From Vanilla planifolia (lineage: Eukaryota; Streptophyta; Magnoliopsida; Asparagales; Orchidaceae): a DNA stretch of 64,000 bases. Shown here one piece after another: positions 48,951-61,172 of the stretch. Within the stretch, counting starts at the first letter, position 1. Every line of letters starts with the position of its first letter. Position numbers and translations under genes: made by a program. Under the pieces are notes generated by a model. It was given only the letters and a program-made list of their open reading frames with translations, was not told where the DNA came from and did not search any database. Where the stretch lies: assembly GCA_023846275.1 (NCBI GenBank), contig CM043877.1:14243107-14307106 (forward strand), written 5' to 3'.

Positions 48951-50145
48951 ATAAAATATAATTTTTATCATATCATTTTTGGTTAATATCTAAAAAGAGA
49001 ATAATTCTTCTTAAAAGTTAACTCTAATTATAAGCTCTCCTCTTTAATATCCTTAATCTTATCATGATTTTTCACCACTAATGGCACGATCAAGTTAGAT
49101 AAATTTAAAGCATATGAAATTATATTATTGTTATTAATACCATTAACATGGTATTTGCTTTCTAATCATTCTTTTTGCACTTTTGCCTCTTCTTTGGGAT
49201 ATAATTTCATAAAAATATCTCTTTGTATGTCAACTTGCAATAATAGCATATAAAAGCTTTATAAGTATTAAAAGGTAACTTTAAATTTTTTTTTGTTTAT
49301 TACAATAATGACATCTCGTCTCAACTATGATTCTTCTCAATAGAAATTACAAAAAGTGATTGTGTAAGAAAAATATCTAAAGCAATTGAAGATGAATTTA
49401 TGATGCACATAAAATAAGATTAGTTATAGTACAAAAAAATAAAAATTAAGTTTAAGTTATCTTTACTAGATTAATAAATCATACATCAATAAACAATATT
49501 TTTTTGAACTTTTAAGCCTTTCTAACGTCAATTTAGGTGACCAGGAAATCCACTTTTATAGGTGCTAAAAGATGAAAGTGCTACTTTTAAGAAAGATATA
49601 TCTCATTTCAAATTCAAGATATGAAATTTTTTAAATTTAGGAAACTAGAATCATTAATGTATCTTTGAACTTTTTTTATTTCTTTATTTTTGAAATTAAG
49701 CTTGAATGAAATTTATTAGAATTTGTATGTTAAAATTTGAATTAGTTTAAAATTAAGTTTGATTATCTTTTGTTTTATTTGTTTTATTTTTTGTATATCT
49801 TTATATTTTATGGAGATAAATCTCAATTTATAAAAATTAGTAAAATTTTGCATAAATTATATGAATGATAATAGTTTTTGATTAAAAAAAATAAGAAATA
49901 ATTTTTTTGATGAAAGTAGTGGTGTTTAAAGGAAGGCACAAACGACCAACCTATCTTCTCTCTTTAAAAGGACGTAAGAGATCCAAATTTCTTTACTCTT
50001 ATGGTTAAACCCTTCCAATTATGTCCTTGTTACTCTCTTTTATTTCTCCTTCATCTTTTACTAACCTTTAGCCCCCATTCTTTTTATTATCAAATCCTTA
50101 TACTCTTTAATCCAATCAATAACTTAAACTCATCAAAGACCTTTT
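48951..50145 (+). repeat. Repeat C, copy 2
   Basis: Direct copy of 22830-24043, with substitutions and small indels scattered evenly, as expected for non-coding DNA. It lies 1.6 kb left of repeat B copy 2, whereas copy 1 lies 2.4 kb right of repeat B copy 1. Confidence 0.88.
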
Positions 50146-51767
50146 TCCCTTAATTGAATTCCCTTTCTTTTATCTCTTCTCATGATTTTGGCATTATCAA
50201 CTATAATATAAGCTTAACAATCTCAACAATATATTTAAACATCAACAACTTATTATCTTTAGTCTATAATCTTCATTGATTAACTTTTCATCTTCAATCA
50301 TTGTTATTGATTTTTTTAGAATTCAAAACCTAAACATCTTTTTAAACTATTATGATAATTACATACTTCAAAATTCTCTTAACTTAATCCAAATTTCAAA
50401 CCTAGAATTTTTGTTCCTTTTATAATCACATGCCCAAAAGCCTTTTAGAATATTTTTTCTAACAATCTTCAAATTTATTTCTCATCAATATACTTATTTG
50501 AAAAAGTCATTAAACTCTTCTAAAAGCTTACAAAATATCTCCTAATCTTTCAAGGCACAATCCTCTCATATTAAGAATCTATTTGATAGCATAAGATATT
50601 AAATTAGAGTTAATTTAACATAATAATCCTTATATTAATAAGGTTAGAAGTGAAATTATGTTTGGCTAATATCCTAAATTAAGTTGTGTTAAAATGATTT
50701 TATGATTAGTATTATCTTAGATTATATTAAGTTCAAATGAAATTGTATTTGTTATATATCATATGTTTAGAATAAATTATTGTTTACAACTAAATTTTGT
50801 TTCAATAATTTTATTTATTTATGTTAGAAAAATTTTTAACATTTTTTTAAATATAGGATTGGTTGTCCCAAGTTATATTTGATACAACTATTATTAAATA
50901 TGAAATTAATCTATTAAAAATAAATTTAAAATATGTTAAAATATATATATTTATTAAATATGTTATAAATAAATGTTTAATAAAATTAATGATAATATAA
51001 AACAATAAAAAAATTACTTTTTAAATAACAAGATGAAATAAATTTTATCTTTATAACTTTTAAAGGAGGTAAAGCTCAACTTATGAATTTTATTATCGTT
51101 CTTTATGTTTTTCGCCAACACAAATATTACTCCTAATTTGAATAAAGTCGTTTTTTTTGTTTCAAATGGATGACCCTCTTACAAGCTCCTATAGAAGACC
51201 TAGTACCTTAAGATAAGCCATGTGATGTTCGTCAAGATTTCCAAGCTCCACCTGCATGTAGGAGGCAAAGTGAGTGCACGACGTCATTCCTCTTATTCAC
51301 TCTCAATACAAAGGACATTGTCGATTGCTTGCCATGTAAGCACTTCTTAAGATTGTAGATGAAGAGCCATAATTCGAGTTCATCTTCATTTAATCCTAGT
51401 AGCAAGAATAAGCATTTGGGCAAGTCTTTCTAATAGGTACTACCCTCAACATATTGCACTCGATGAGTGTATATTGACCTCGATGTAAGAGTTGTCTTTT
51501 TTTGAGTTTTTTTATTACAATAACCTTTGTTGTAGGTTATAAAATAAGAAATCATATAAGAAAGAGATCTAAAAATTCACATAATAGAAGGTAATAAAGA
51601 GAAGAATAAAATTAAAAATAGTAATACTTATACTAAGTTATGGGTTAAAAAAATAATAATTTTTTGGATTAAATAATGTTTAACAGCAAAATTATAATTA
51701 AATAACTTAACCTTTTTTTGAAAGACAATTTGAACTTTTAATCTCAAAAATTTCACTAGCTTCAGTC
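50146..51767. other. Mostly AT-rich spacer with one GC-richer patch at 51160-51440
   Basis: The patch has a 63-residue minus-strand frame (51423-51232) and mixed composition. It may be a decayed gene or retroelement piece, but I could not match it to any family. The rest is featureless. Confidence 0.4.
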
Positions 51768-52754
51768 GGCCATCATGAGGAGTATGATGAGTCACTCCTT
51801 GCTCGCAATCATGACAACTTGTGCGTGTTCCCGATCATTTTCCACAGATCTGGGAGATGTACAAGAAAGCCGAAAGCCGAGGCCTCCTTCTGGACCACGA
51901 AGGAGGTCGACCTCTCGCAAGACCTCCGCCACTGGGAGCATACCCTTACCTCAGAGGAGCGCCACTTTGTCACCCCGTCCTCGCCTTATTCGCTGCCTCG
52001 GATGACATCGTTCTCGACAATCTCGCATAGCGCTTCATGTGCGAAGCACAGCTTCCTGAGGCCCAGGCTTTCTACGGATTCCAAATCGCCATCTAGGACA
52101 TTCACTCGGAGATGTACAGCCTCCTCCTTGAGACATACATCAAGGAAATCCTGTTTTTTTTGCGCAACCGAGATGGTCCCATGTGTCGCGCGTAAGGCTG
52201 AGTGGGCGCTTTAATGGATCGACGCATCTAAAACGTTCGCGAAGGGCCTTCTTGCCTTTGCCTGCATCGAGGGAATCTTCTTCTCCTGTAGCATCTACGT
52301 AATATTCTGGCTCAAGAAGCGTGGGCTTATTCCCGGACCCACGTTTTCCAACGAGCTGATCTCTCAGGACGAAGGCCTTCACTATGATTTCTCCTGTCTC
52401 TTGTACAGCCTTCTTAAAGCCAAGCTCTCCGAGGAAAGAGTTTGAGAGATTGTCTCTGATGCTATTGGCATTGAAAACAAATTCATTTGTGATGCCCTTC
52501 CCTACGCCCTTGATTGAATGAACTTGTTCTGATGAGTCATTACAACGAGTTTGTTGCTGATCGACTTCTTGGGGCATTGAATTACAGTGAGATATACGAT
52601 GCTTCGAATCCCTTCGATTGGATGGAGCTCATCTCGCTCTAGGGAAAGACCAACTTCTTTGAGAAGAGGGTCGGTGAGTATCAGAAATGTCCCAGTTATG
52701 TCAAGCTTGAACAGCAATGGCTCCATACATGAGTTTTTCAAGGATTATTTTTGA
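51768..52754 (+). pseudogene. RNR2: Ribonucleotide reductase small subunit (R2) pseudogene, copy 2
   Basis: Plus-strand pieces cover the whole R2 protein in order: [77 protein letters not shown] then [97 protein letters not shown] and a C-terminal IHEFFKDYF before TGA at 52752. The gene is dead: many frameshifts and stops. A TAG at 52094-52096 replaces the iron-ligand Glu of the ENIH motif, while the His and the nearby Tyr of HSEMY remain. It keeps the DLSQDL to FFAASD stretch that copy 1 has deleted. No introns are visible. Confidence 0.93.
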
Positions 52755-53410
52755 AGAAAATTAGTCTTTCTATTGCGTTGATTCTGATATAAGGTATGAG
52801 TTTGTTCTGTTTGTGGTGACTTATGTATTGCTTCTTATGTTGTGAAATTCTACAATTTAAAGTGTTTGATGAAATACTTAATTTATTATAATCGTTAAGT
52901 GAGCTTCCGAGAATTTGAATCAAATGATTGAGGTCCACTTGTTTCATGCAATTAATAACTAACACACATGAAAGCTTCATTGTTTTTCATAATTACATAA
53001 TTTGTATAATCATTGCTTTGATTTTATTACATGTTTTTTATGCTCATATGTTTTTGCATGATTATAAAATAAATGTGATATTCTTGTTATTACTCTTTGT
53101 TATTATAGATTACCCCTATATTTCATTATGCTAAGCTTGAATGGCAATGGTGTTATCCATGAGTTTCGCAAGGATGACGATTTTTTAAGAATATTAATCT
53201 TTCTATTGCGTTAATTCTAATATAAGACAGGAGTTGGTTCTGTTTGGATGACTTATGTATTGGTTCTTATGTTGTGAAATTGTACACCTCTAGGAGTTTG
53301 ATAAAATTCTTAACTCATTATAACCAGTAGATGGGTTTTTAAGAATTTGAATCAAATGATTAAGGTCCACTTGTTTCGTACAATTAACAAGTAAAACATA
53401 TGAAAGCTTC
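52707..53410 (+). repeat. Duplicated RNR2 C-terminal tail and 3' untranslated region
   Basis: The last roughly 15 codons plus about 230 bases of downstream sequence (52707-52980) are repeated at 53130-53410. The second tail reads SLNGNGVIHEFRKDDDF with its own stop and is followed by the same 3' sequence (CTTTCTATTGCGTT, CTTATGTATTG). After 53410 the sequence continues to match the region downstream of copy 1 (19260 and below). The second tail is therefore collinear with the repeat B backbone, and the first tail or the 147 bases between were added. Confidence 0.85.
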
Positions 53411-55800
53411 ATCATTTACCTATGCTCTGTACTAGCAAAGTTGCTTCTTATATCTTATCATCTTTTTGACATATTTCAATGCTATTGCAAAGTATTAAGG
53501 CATCAATATCAACAAAAACTTCAAAAAAATGTTGTAGCAAAACTTATTTGTTATGATTTTTTTAGATAATGTTTGATTGGAATGTCATATATGTGGTGTT
53601 GATAGATGATAATATAAATTAGATGTACTATTCATTAAAAAAATTTATGTTGAAAAAATTTTAAAGCAACTTTTAGTCATAACATGTGTGATGGAAGTTT
53701 TAATCTATTTTTGAATATTTTAATTGATGGGTTTGACTTATCATTTGATTTTGTATTTTTGTTCATTAATTATTATTAAGACACCTTCAATCAGATTTAT
53801 AAGCATAGCTAAAAATCTCTACTAGTGGTGTGTTCTATTACGAGTCTTATTTCAAAAAAATTCTTATTGATAGATCTTGAAGGATTGTTATTATTTTGTG
53901 TATTTTTTTGTTTCATTCTAATGTTTCTTTGGAATGAAGAACATTACCCTTTTTTAAGTTGATGTGTAGATCTCTTATGAGCTTAGTTTGCAAAAAATTT
54001 ATTCCTTTACTTTTGGGAACAATAAAATAAAATCTTAGTAATTTTATTGATGTAAATATAAATGGAAGAAGTAAGATGAAGTTATTAAAAAATTCTTATG
54101 TATGTCTTTATTTTTTTGTTTTTATTTTTGTGATTGTGTTTTAGTTCTTATTTATTATATATTTAATTTTATAATGTTTTAAAAGATGTGATTTACTCTC
54201 TTATATGTATCATACAAACTCTATACTTATAGAATTATGTAGATATATAGGCTAAAAAAAATTTTTATTTTTTTGTGTAGGACTATTGGTGTCACACAAT
54301 ATGTCATGTAAGTTAATTAAATAATATCAGTCAAACTTATTAGAAATGATATTCATTCTCATCAAGATTAAAAATCAAATATGTAAAGACAAAAAGAAAC
54401 CTAAACTATTTAAAACATGAAAGAGTCAAACAATTAGCTGGTTAAGAAACTTATCAAAATTAGGAATTACACATGCTTAAAGAAATGATCAAATCCAACA
54501 CAAATAACGACTCAACCCATTACACAAATAAAACAAATCCCTAAAACTAAGGTCTACAATTGTGAAATTGAGTGTATATCAAATCCAGCGTACTTTTATG
54601 TGAAAATTAACAAACTTAAGTTAGCACATAAAAGAGAAAAACACTTTTTCACATAGAAGAAACACAAAAAGAAGGAAAGAATCGATTATATTTTTTGCAG
54701 GTGATGCGAGAGTATTTGTAATAATGGAAGCAAGTTATTAGTTGGTGAAAGTTAAAATTAAGAAGACTACAAAAAAAAATAAAAGAAAAGAATAAATTTG
54801 GAAAAACTTAAGCTACTCAAGGCTAATATATATTATATACTCAAAAGCAACTATTGCAATGGGTTCTAATATATATTATATGCTCAAACCTATTACAACC
54901 ATTTGTCTCAAAGTAAAGATAATGAAAAGCTATTAATCCTTATAATAATATCAAATTCATTTATATCAATTATAATAAATTTTGAGTCGCATATTTTTCC
55001 CATGTTTTTCCTTGATGTGATTGTTTATTGTTATTTCTTTTCTTTAGGCAATACAACAAGAGTGATTCTAAGTTATACAAATGAACTATCATTTTCATAA
55101 ATACTATGACTAATACATATGAATGTGATGTTTCATAATCAATGAAACTTTTGTAAGTTAATTCAAAACTTTTAAAATATTTGTGATAATATTCAAGAAT
55201 GATGGATCTTGTTTCTAATTAATGACATATATTTTAGGTCTAATAGAGGTTGATATGTAAGATCTTGACCTTATCTTTGATTGTAGTATTGAACTTTGGT
55301 CCATCTATAATAAATCCTTCATGCATAAATACTCAACCTTTTTTTTTGCTTCCAATAGTTAAATTTCCCAACACTTGTAGGAACTTTTTAGCATAATATC
55401 CAAATCCTTCACGAGAAAAACACTCGATAACTTTCTTCCTACATCCTTCTTTATGATAATAACCACATATCTAGCATTAAAAAAATGTCATAGTTCTAGC
55501 CCTTACAATTTAAGATCCTACTCAAGAGGATTAAAGTCTTAAGTTTTTATCATCATTGTGAAGAAAGTACTACTTTCCTTTTAATCCAAAAAAAACTTGA
55601 TGGAATTCCCTTAGTGATATTTTAGAATGTGTTTCTCCATGGAGAGGTAATCATATTGTTAATAATTGCTCCATTAAATGATTTGCTTAATTAACTCTTA
55701 TTTCTTTCATTTTTAATTAACATAACATCTCTTTCAAATTATATTTCTAAAGTTTTTATAACAATCTTGCCTTCCTAATGAAGTATTGTCATAAAGGAAT
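53411..55800. repeat. Repeat B, copy 2, remainder
   Basis: Inverted match of 19260-18520, 16845-16241, 14449-13860 and, more weakly, to about 13550. It shows uninterrupted sequence at both positions where copy 1 has insertions. The gag-like knuckle remnant on the minus strand is at about 55360-55415. Confidence 0.8.
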
Positions 55801-56850
55801 TAGGTTCTATCTTTCATATAAAGGCTCTTCTATGGTCATCCATCGCAAAACTTCTCCACCCCTAGCATGCTTAATCATAAAATTCTCATATAATCTTATA
55901 TAGGTTTGCCTCTAAAAGACACATCAACATTTAAAAATTTATGACTTACATAGCTCAAGATTTGTCACCTTGTAATTGATGTAGAACTTATTTATTTATA
56001 TACTCCACTTAGAAGCATATCAAGAGTTATTCCTTATTCAATGATTTCTCTCTTTTGTACATCATCTAATGATCACTACTTATTTTCTTTAATTTTAAGT
56101 GTTATAGGCTCATCAGCTTTCACAAACCACATTAAATAAAAGAACTACAACTTTAATATCATATTATAATCTTTTAATATTTGTATTGATGTATTATCTA
56201 GAATTAATTATATTTTATCCTTCATACAAGAGCACTTCTAGTATGTTTATCCATCCAAAAATTACTTTACGTTTAAAATACTTAACCATGAATTTCACAG
56301 AATATTTTATCCAAATTAATCCCAAAAGATATCCCACTATTTAAAGAATTATAACTTCACTTTTATAATTTAGGATTTACCTTTTTGTAATTGATGTGAA
56401 ATTTACTTATCTTTATATTGATTGACCTAAAAGAATTAACTCAATATTTAACAATACTTAAATTAAACATAATCTTAAACTCCATCATATAATATTTAGA
56501 ATTTTATAATAGTTTAACTTCTAAAATCATTTAAATACAACTAGAAATTATTTTGTGAAATTAATAACATTGTCTTTTAAACTTATATAATTTTGTTGTG
56601 AAATATGTTATAAATCATCATATTCTTTTAAAAATATTAAAATAAAATTTAAAATCTAGAGTCCACAAGCTTTAAAACAAATTATTAAAAATATGAAAAA
56701 AAAAATTTTAAAAAACAATATCAATATATATACATTCTCTTTAATTAATTAATTTAGACGTAATAATATTAATGTGATGAAAACATGTAATAAGCTTTGA
56801 TGGTGGTCATGACGTGATGAATAAATAAAGTTAGTTATATAAAAATTATT
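55801..56850. other. AT-rich DNA, nothing recognised
   Basis: Featureless by eye. It may continue repeat B beyond the point where I can follow the match. Confidence 0.4.
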
Positions 56851-56851
56851 T

Positions 56852-56962
56852 TTTATTTTTAAAAAATCAGGATAAAATAAAGGCATAGTAAGTATGTTAT
56901 TTTTTTGATGAAAATAACATACTTACTATGTCTTTATTTTATCCTGATTTTTGAAAAATAAT
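56852..56962. repeat. Near-perfect inverted repeat (hairpin), arms about 52 bp, loop 7 bp
   Basis: The left arm 56852-56903 pairs with the right arm 56911-56962 around the loop TTTGATG, with about two mismatches. The motif ATAGTAAGTATGTTAT of the stem also occurs a third time directly after the right arm (56961-56976). Possible explanations are a small foldback element or a recent palindromic duplication. If transcribed it would form a long stable hairpin. Confidence 0.95.
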
Positions 56963-57009
56963 AGTAAGTATGTTATAAATGTTAAAAAGTACAACTTTTG
57001 AATAAAAGT

Positions 57010-57400
57010 TTATACTGAGGTGGAAAAGCACGTCGTCTGGGTCGAGCCATTGAATCAGCGCACTGACGTTCCAAAAGCCACATTCAAATTTAAGTAATAG
57101 TTAAGCCAGAAGCTCTTCACAACCCGAAGAAACCAATACAGGGGAATTGCAGCCACAAAAATATCGTCAATGGCGTGCATAACTGTCTGGTGCTCCGTCG
57201 AGCTAACTGAACCTTGGCGACCGGCCTGCTTCCCTTTCTCGCGGGCACAACATCTCCGGCCAAGATTTAGGGGTCCCACCGAATCTCCTTCCGTGAGGTG
57301 CTCCTCAGGGGCGTTCCATTTTCGGCGTTTCCTCAAGATGACCAGGCTCGCCGCAGGAGACCGGCTCAAGGCTATTTCCTGTATATTTTACTCTTAACTT
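57010..57400 (-). other. GC-rich gene-like fragment, unidentified
   Basis: A sharp GC-rich block in AT-rich surroundings. The minus strand has a 104-residue frame (57369-57055) with a basic start (ILRKRRKWNAPEEHL), a middle CAREKGKQAGRQGS, and a hydrophobic end (IFVAAIPLYWFLRVVKSFWL then NYYLNLNVAFG) that could be membrane-associated. The opposite strand is also open (57170-57397). I do not recognise the protein. It could be an exon or exon piece of a host gene, a captured fragment, or organelle DNA. It abuts the Copia LTR at 57402. Confidence 0.4.
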
Positions 57401-57401
57401 C

Positions 57402-57620
57402 TTGTATTCTTCAAATTTGAGAGAAGCAGAGAGTTATGGAGGTGTTGGCCGGTTTATTAGGGCAGCACTAGGTGCTATTTATGACAATGATTACATTGAA
57501 TCATCACCATCCAATAGATCAACAACTCATCTGTCAATGGACTTGGACATAATCTCTATTTGGTACATCGACTGCAAACTAAAACTGTATTTAGGACACA
57601 ATTCGGTGTTTGTTTGATAA
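57402..57620 (-). mobile_element. Copia-3 3' LTR (approximate)
   Basis: Matches 60925-61110 in the same orientation, for example AGTCACCACCATCCAAT-type sequence after GGTGTTGTTTAT/GGTGCTATTTAT. The two copies flank a minus-strand Copia remnant, so they are its LTRs. They are strongly diverged, so the insertion is old. Exact ends are not fixed. Confidence 0.6.
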
Positions 57621-60600
57621 TGTTAAGAAATGTATATTTTTTTTAATCCAAAAGAAAAAAAAAATATGATAAGAGCAAAATATGCTTCTGTCTCTTCAAA
57701 ATAACATTAAAATTTTGTTTTATCATTTTGTGCAATATTTTAAGACTAAGTTAGTCATTTCATAATATCAAACATTTATTGATGGTATAAATATACAATT
57801 TTAATTGTGCTTATGAAAAATATCTTTCAAATTTATTTTTTTTGTTAATTAACTTAATTTTTAGTAATACTTGTATCAATTGCAGTTTATAATAAATAAA
57901 TAGTTCTGTTGAACAAGGAATACTCCATTGCATACAAAACATTAAACATTGTTGTCCTGAGCTTGACATAATTATGCTGATATAAAAATAATTACAAATA
58001 AGGAATTTTGTTAAGAGATTTGCAATCTATATAGAAAATAGAATATGATAAACATGGGTAACTCATGCATAAAGTTCATATTTAATGATCGAATTTCTCA
58101 ACCATATGAGTAGCATATTTATTCACATAATAGTAATAGAGAATCAGGAATAGAAATGTCCATTTCATGTGATACAAAAACAAAACCATTTAAAATCAAC
58201 AATGAGTCTCTAAGTCAAGATATTGTGCTTGAACATTTGAGTGAGAGATTGTCATTTGTTTCTATGAAAGCCATGAATCAATATTTGAATCAATTAATGT
58301 ACAAGTTCCAATAATATATTGTTAGTAGTTTGAATTGTCAACTTGAACTTAAGCACCATATATTGTAAGGGAATTATCAACGTAAAGTTAAGTCCACACC
58401 AAAAAGGTATTATTGCAAGAGAGGACTACAACTATCCAATTGTATCAAAGGTCACTTATTAGAGAAAGACAAAGAAAGAAAAATATGAATAGTGATCATT
58501 TTAGTTACAAGGCTTATGTACAATTATAATCCAACCCATGCTATTAATGATACCCATTAACTATTAGTCTAGCTTTATATTATTTAGTTGAACCATTGGT
58601 CTTCATTTAACCTTGAAATATTTAATGAGAACCATCAACAATCATGGAATTTCTTCAAGGAAGTAGTATTGATGTGTGTTTGGCCTTGAATGAATTGTAT
58701 TCTTCACACATTGTTTGTAAACAATATAGATATTAATTGGCTTGAGTTTGGATTTGGTTCAAATGGGACAAGATCTTTAGTTCAGGAAATCAGACTTTAT
58801 GGTGGAGGATGACAATGACATTTACTTAAAATGTTATAAACATTTGAGTTTATGTTTAAGTCTAACAAGTTGATATTCTAATAGGAGCTTTTGAGCATAA
58901 ATATATTAGTTATTGAGTAGGTAGAGGATGAATATGTTAGTTTTGAAAGGAAAACTATTGATATGAAAGACAATTGATGAGAAAACTTCAAGCTAGAAGT
59001 CAGTAAGGCATTAGATTAAATTAATAAAAAAAGACTTATTTCGATTATATATATATGTTTTCTCTTTATAGTTTTATTTTGTTGAGTGTAATAACAAAAG
59101 AATGATGTGAATTATGTTGCTATATTAAATACAATCTTAGTTGATTGTTAATGAACTCTACATTATTGTTCGATTAAAAGGTCATGATTATGGATAAGAA
59201 GGCTTTCTTAGCCATGGTTTTGAAATTAATAAATGTGTTGAAAAAAATCGCATTTATCCATCAATGGAAACAATCAGATATAAAATTTGTCAATAATTGG
59301 AGCAAAATATTTATAAATATTTATAAAAGAAACAAAGAAAGGACTTCATATATTTATACAAAATACTTGAAGAGGAGTTGAAGATGAATGTGTATGTTAA
59401 TTGAGTGGTAATTGATGAGCTTTCCTTGAGGACATACATAATAATATGCGTAGGAAATAACTCAAAGTATTGCAATAAAAAGATTCCCTAATTATGAGTG
59501 CTAGACTTTTCAATGATATGATAACTATTTGAGATATTATTGAGAACATATCATTTGTTTGTGTCATAGAAGTGCTTGAAGTTTACCCAGATAATAGAAT
59601 TTTATCTTTGCACTATATCATAACAAAACTATTAGCATCTAATAAGAATACTCAATTATGCTAAATTGGAAATTTTTGTTTTGATAGATACAATAAGTTC
59701 TTAATATCTGTAGGATCCAAAACATCTTTTATATACAAAAAGCCAATTAGAGAAGAAATAATAGTAAAGTTAATATAAGTAATGAGTAATTTAGTTTCAT
59801 TACCACCCATAATAGAGCTAATACCTTGATGCAATTGAGAGGTTATGAATGAACCCTAAATGGAGCCATCTTATTGGTTGCTCCAGAGTCTTGATGCTAG
59901 TCAGCATCAAGAACATCAAGGAGGTCTGTTGAAGACAACTTATTTGCAAAGAAGTAGTAACATATGAAGATTTTTCTTGGTTAGGACAAATGTAAGTTGT
60001 GTTCTTGTTTGTTGTATTTATGATAGCTAATTTAATGACAAGTCAAGGGAGGGTGTTAGCTATAGTGGAGGTTTATGTTTTTGGCAAAGAGTATAGGTTG
60101 TAGAGTAATTATGTGAGAATTAATGAAAAATGAATGTTTGTGACCATGACCCAAATCTTTATCATACTCTTTTTTATTAAATTTACAAAATAAACCACCA
60201 CAACAATCAGATATTTTTTCAAGTTTATTGGTTTTAGGTTGAACAATAGAAACTCGAATAGTACTATGTAGAAGGGAGATGTGAAGAGGCATTTAAGAAT
60301 TTTTTTTTTCTTGTAATAACAGATCACTCATTTCATCAAAAGTCAATGAAGGTCATTAGAAGTAAAAGGTAAGAAATTTCTTGAACTTGGGATCAACGTT
60401 ATCAATGTCATATTGAATGAGATTAAAACTAGTGATTTGACTTACAACAATTAACTAAAGAATCAATTTAAGGATTTTTTTTTTAGATGTTCTTGAATTT
60501 CAAAAGTTTGTTTTGAGAGATCTCCACTAATCTGTTGTGGAATGTAAATGAATCCTTGGAATCTAGTAATTAGTTTCACTCAAAAAGTTTGTTATTAAAT

Positions 60601-60924
60601 ACATGGAAGTTCAAAATGTAATCTTTTAGAAGTAGTGGCATTAATCTAGCTTATGATTAAGAAATTAGTTTTGTTCAATAGAGAGACTCAAGCTTTAGTT
60701 ATAAAAAAGAAAGAGAGGTTGGTGAGGGTGAAATGTCTAAAAAGATATTGTATTGAAGATTATTAACAAAAATGAAGCCTTCAAATTGCGATTGATAATT
60801 GAAATAGTTGTTTTAGTGAATGGGATGATGCTAGCAATGGGAAGAATCAGAAGGCAAAGATGAAAGATAAGAAGGTAGAGAGAGACAAGTGGAAGAGCTG
60901 GGAAGAAGTAATGAAGTATTCTTT
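57621..60924 (-). pseudogene. Copia-3 gag-pol remnant
   Basis: The minus strand keeps traces of Copia order. A gag region near 60440-60290 carries PKFKKFLTF, TSNDLH and LLLQ-like pieces of the gag C-terminal half. A protease-like DSGATNKMAPF lies near 59910. A pre-integrase-like stretch follows near 59760-59560 (KDVLDP, then ILRTYCIYQNKNF). RNase H-end-like YIANLLTKFL lies near 58000. Integrase and RT cannot be followed, and the space between (about 1.5 kb) is too short for both, so internal deletions are likely. There is no open frame of note. Confidence 0.6.
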
Positions 60925-61110
60925 GTAGGCATCCAATAGCATTTGAGAAAAAGTTTAACATTCAAGATGGTTTTATTGTAGCACTTGGTGTTGTTTATAA
61001 ACTAGAATACAACAAGTCACCACCATCCAATGCTTCAAGAGATTAATAGATAGTGATCCTAGTTATAACAAATAAATGCTCTTAAAGAAGCAATCTATAA
61101 CTAGTTTTTT
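60925..61110 (-). mobile_element. Copia-3 5' LTR (approximate)
   Basis: Partner of 57402-57620. On the minus strand it contains GTTTATAAACAACACC, a possible TATA box, followed by the CTCAAATGC...AAGAATACTTC stretch that also ends the other LTR. Confidence 0.55.
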
Positions 61111-61172
61111 TAAGCTTTTATCTAATATGCATGACACGAATCTACTATGATTTTTTTACTTGCTTTCTTTTT

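Noticed and set aside
56852-56962. Hairpin as a rho-independent terminator or CRISPR-like repeat
   Set aside because: The context is plant nuclear DNA, the arms are far too long and AT-rich, and there is no array of spaced repeats.
57170-57397. Plus-strand 75-residue frame in the GC-rich block
   Set aside because: It overlaps the longer minus-strand frame, and neither strand can be preferred. Recorded as an unidentified fragment instead of a gene.
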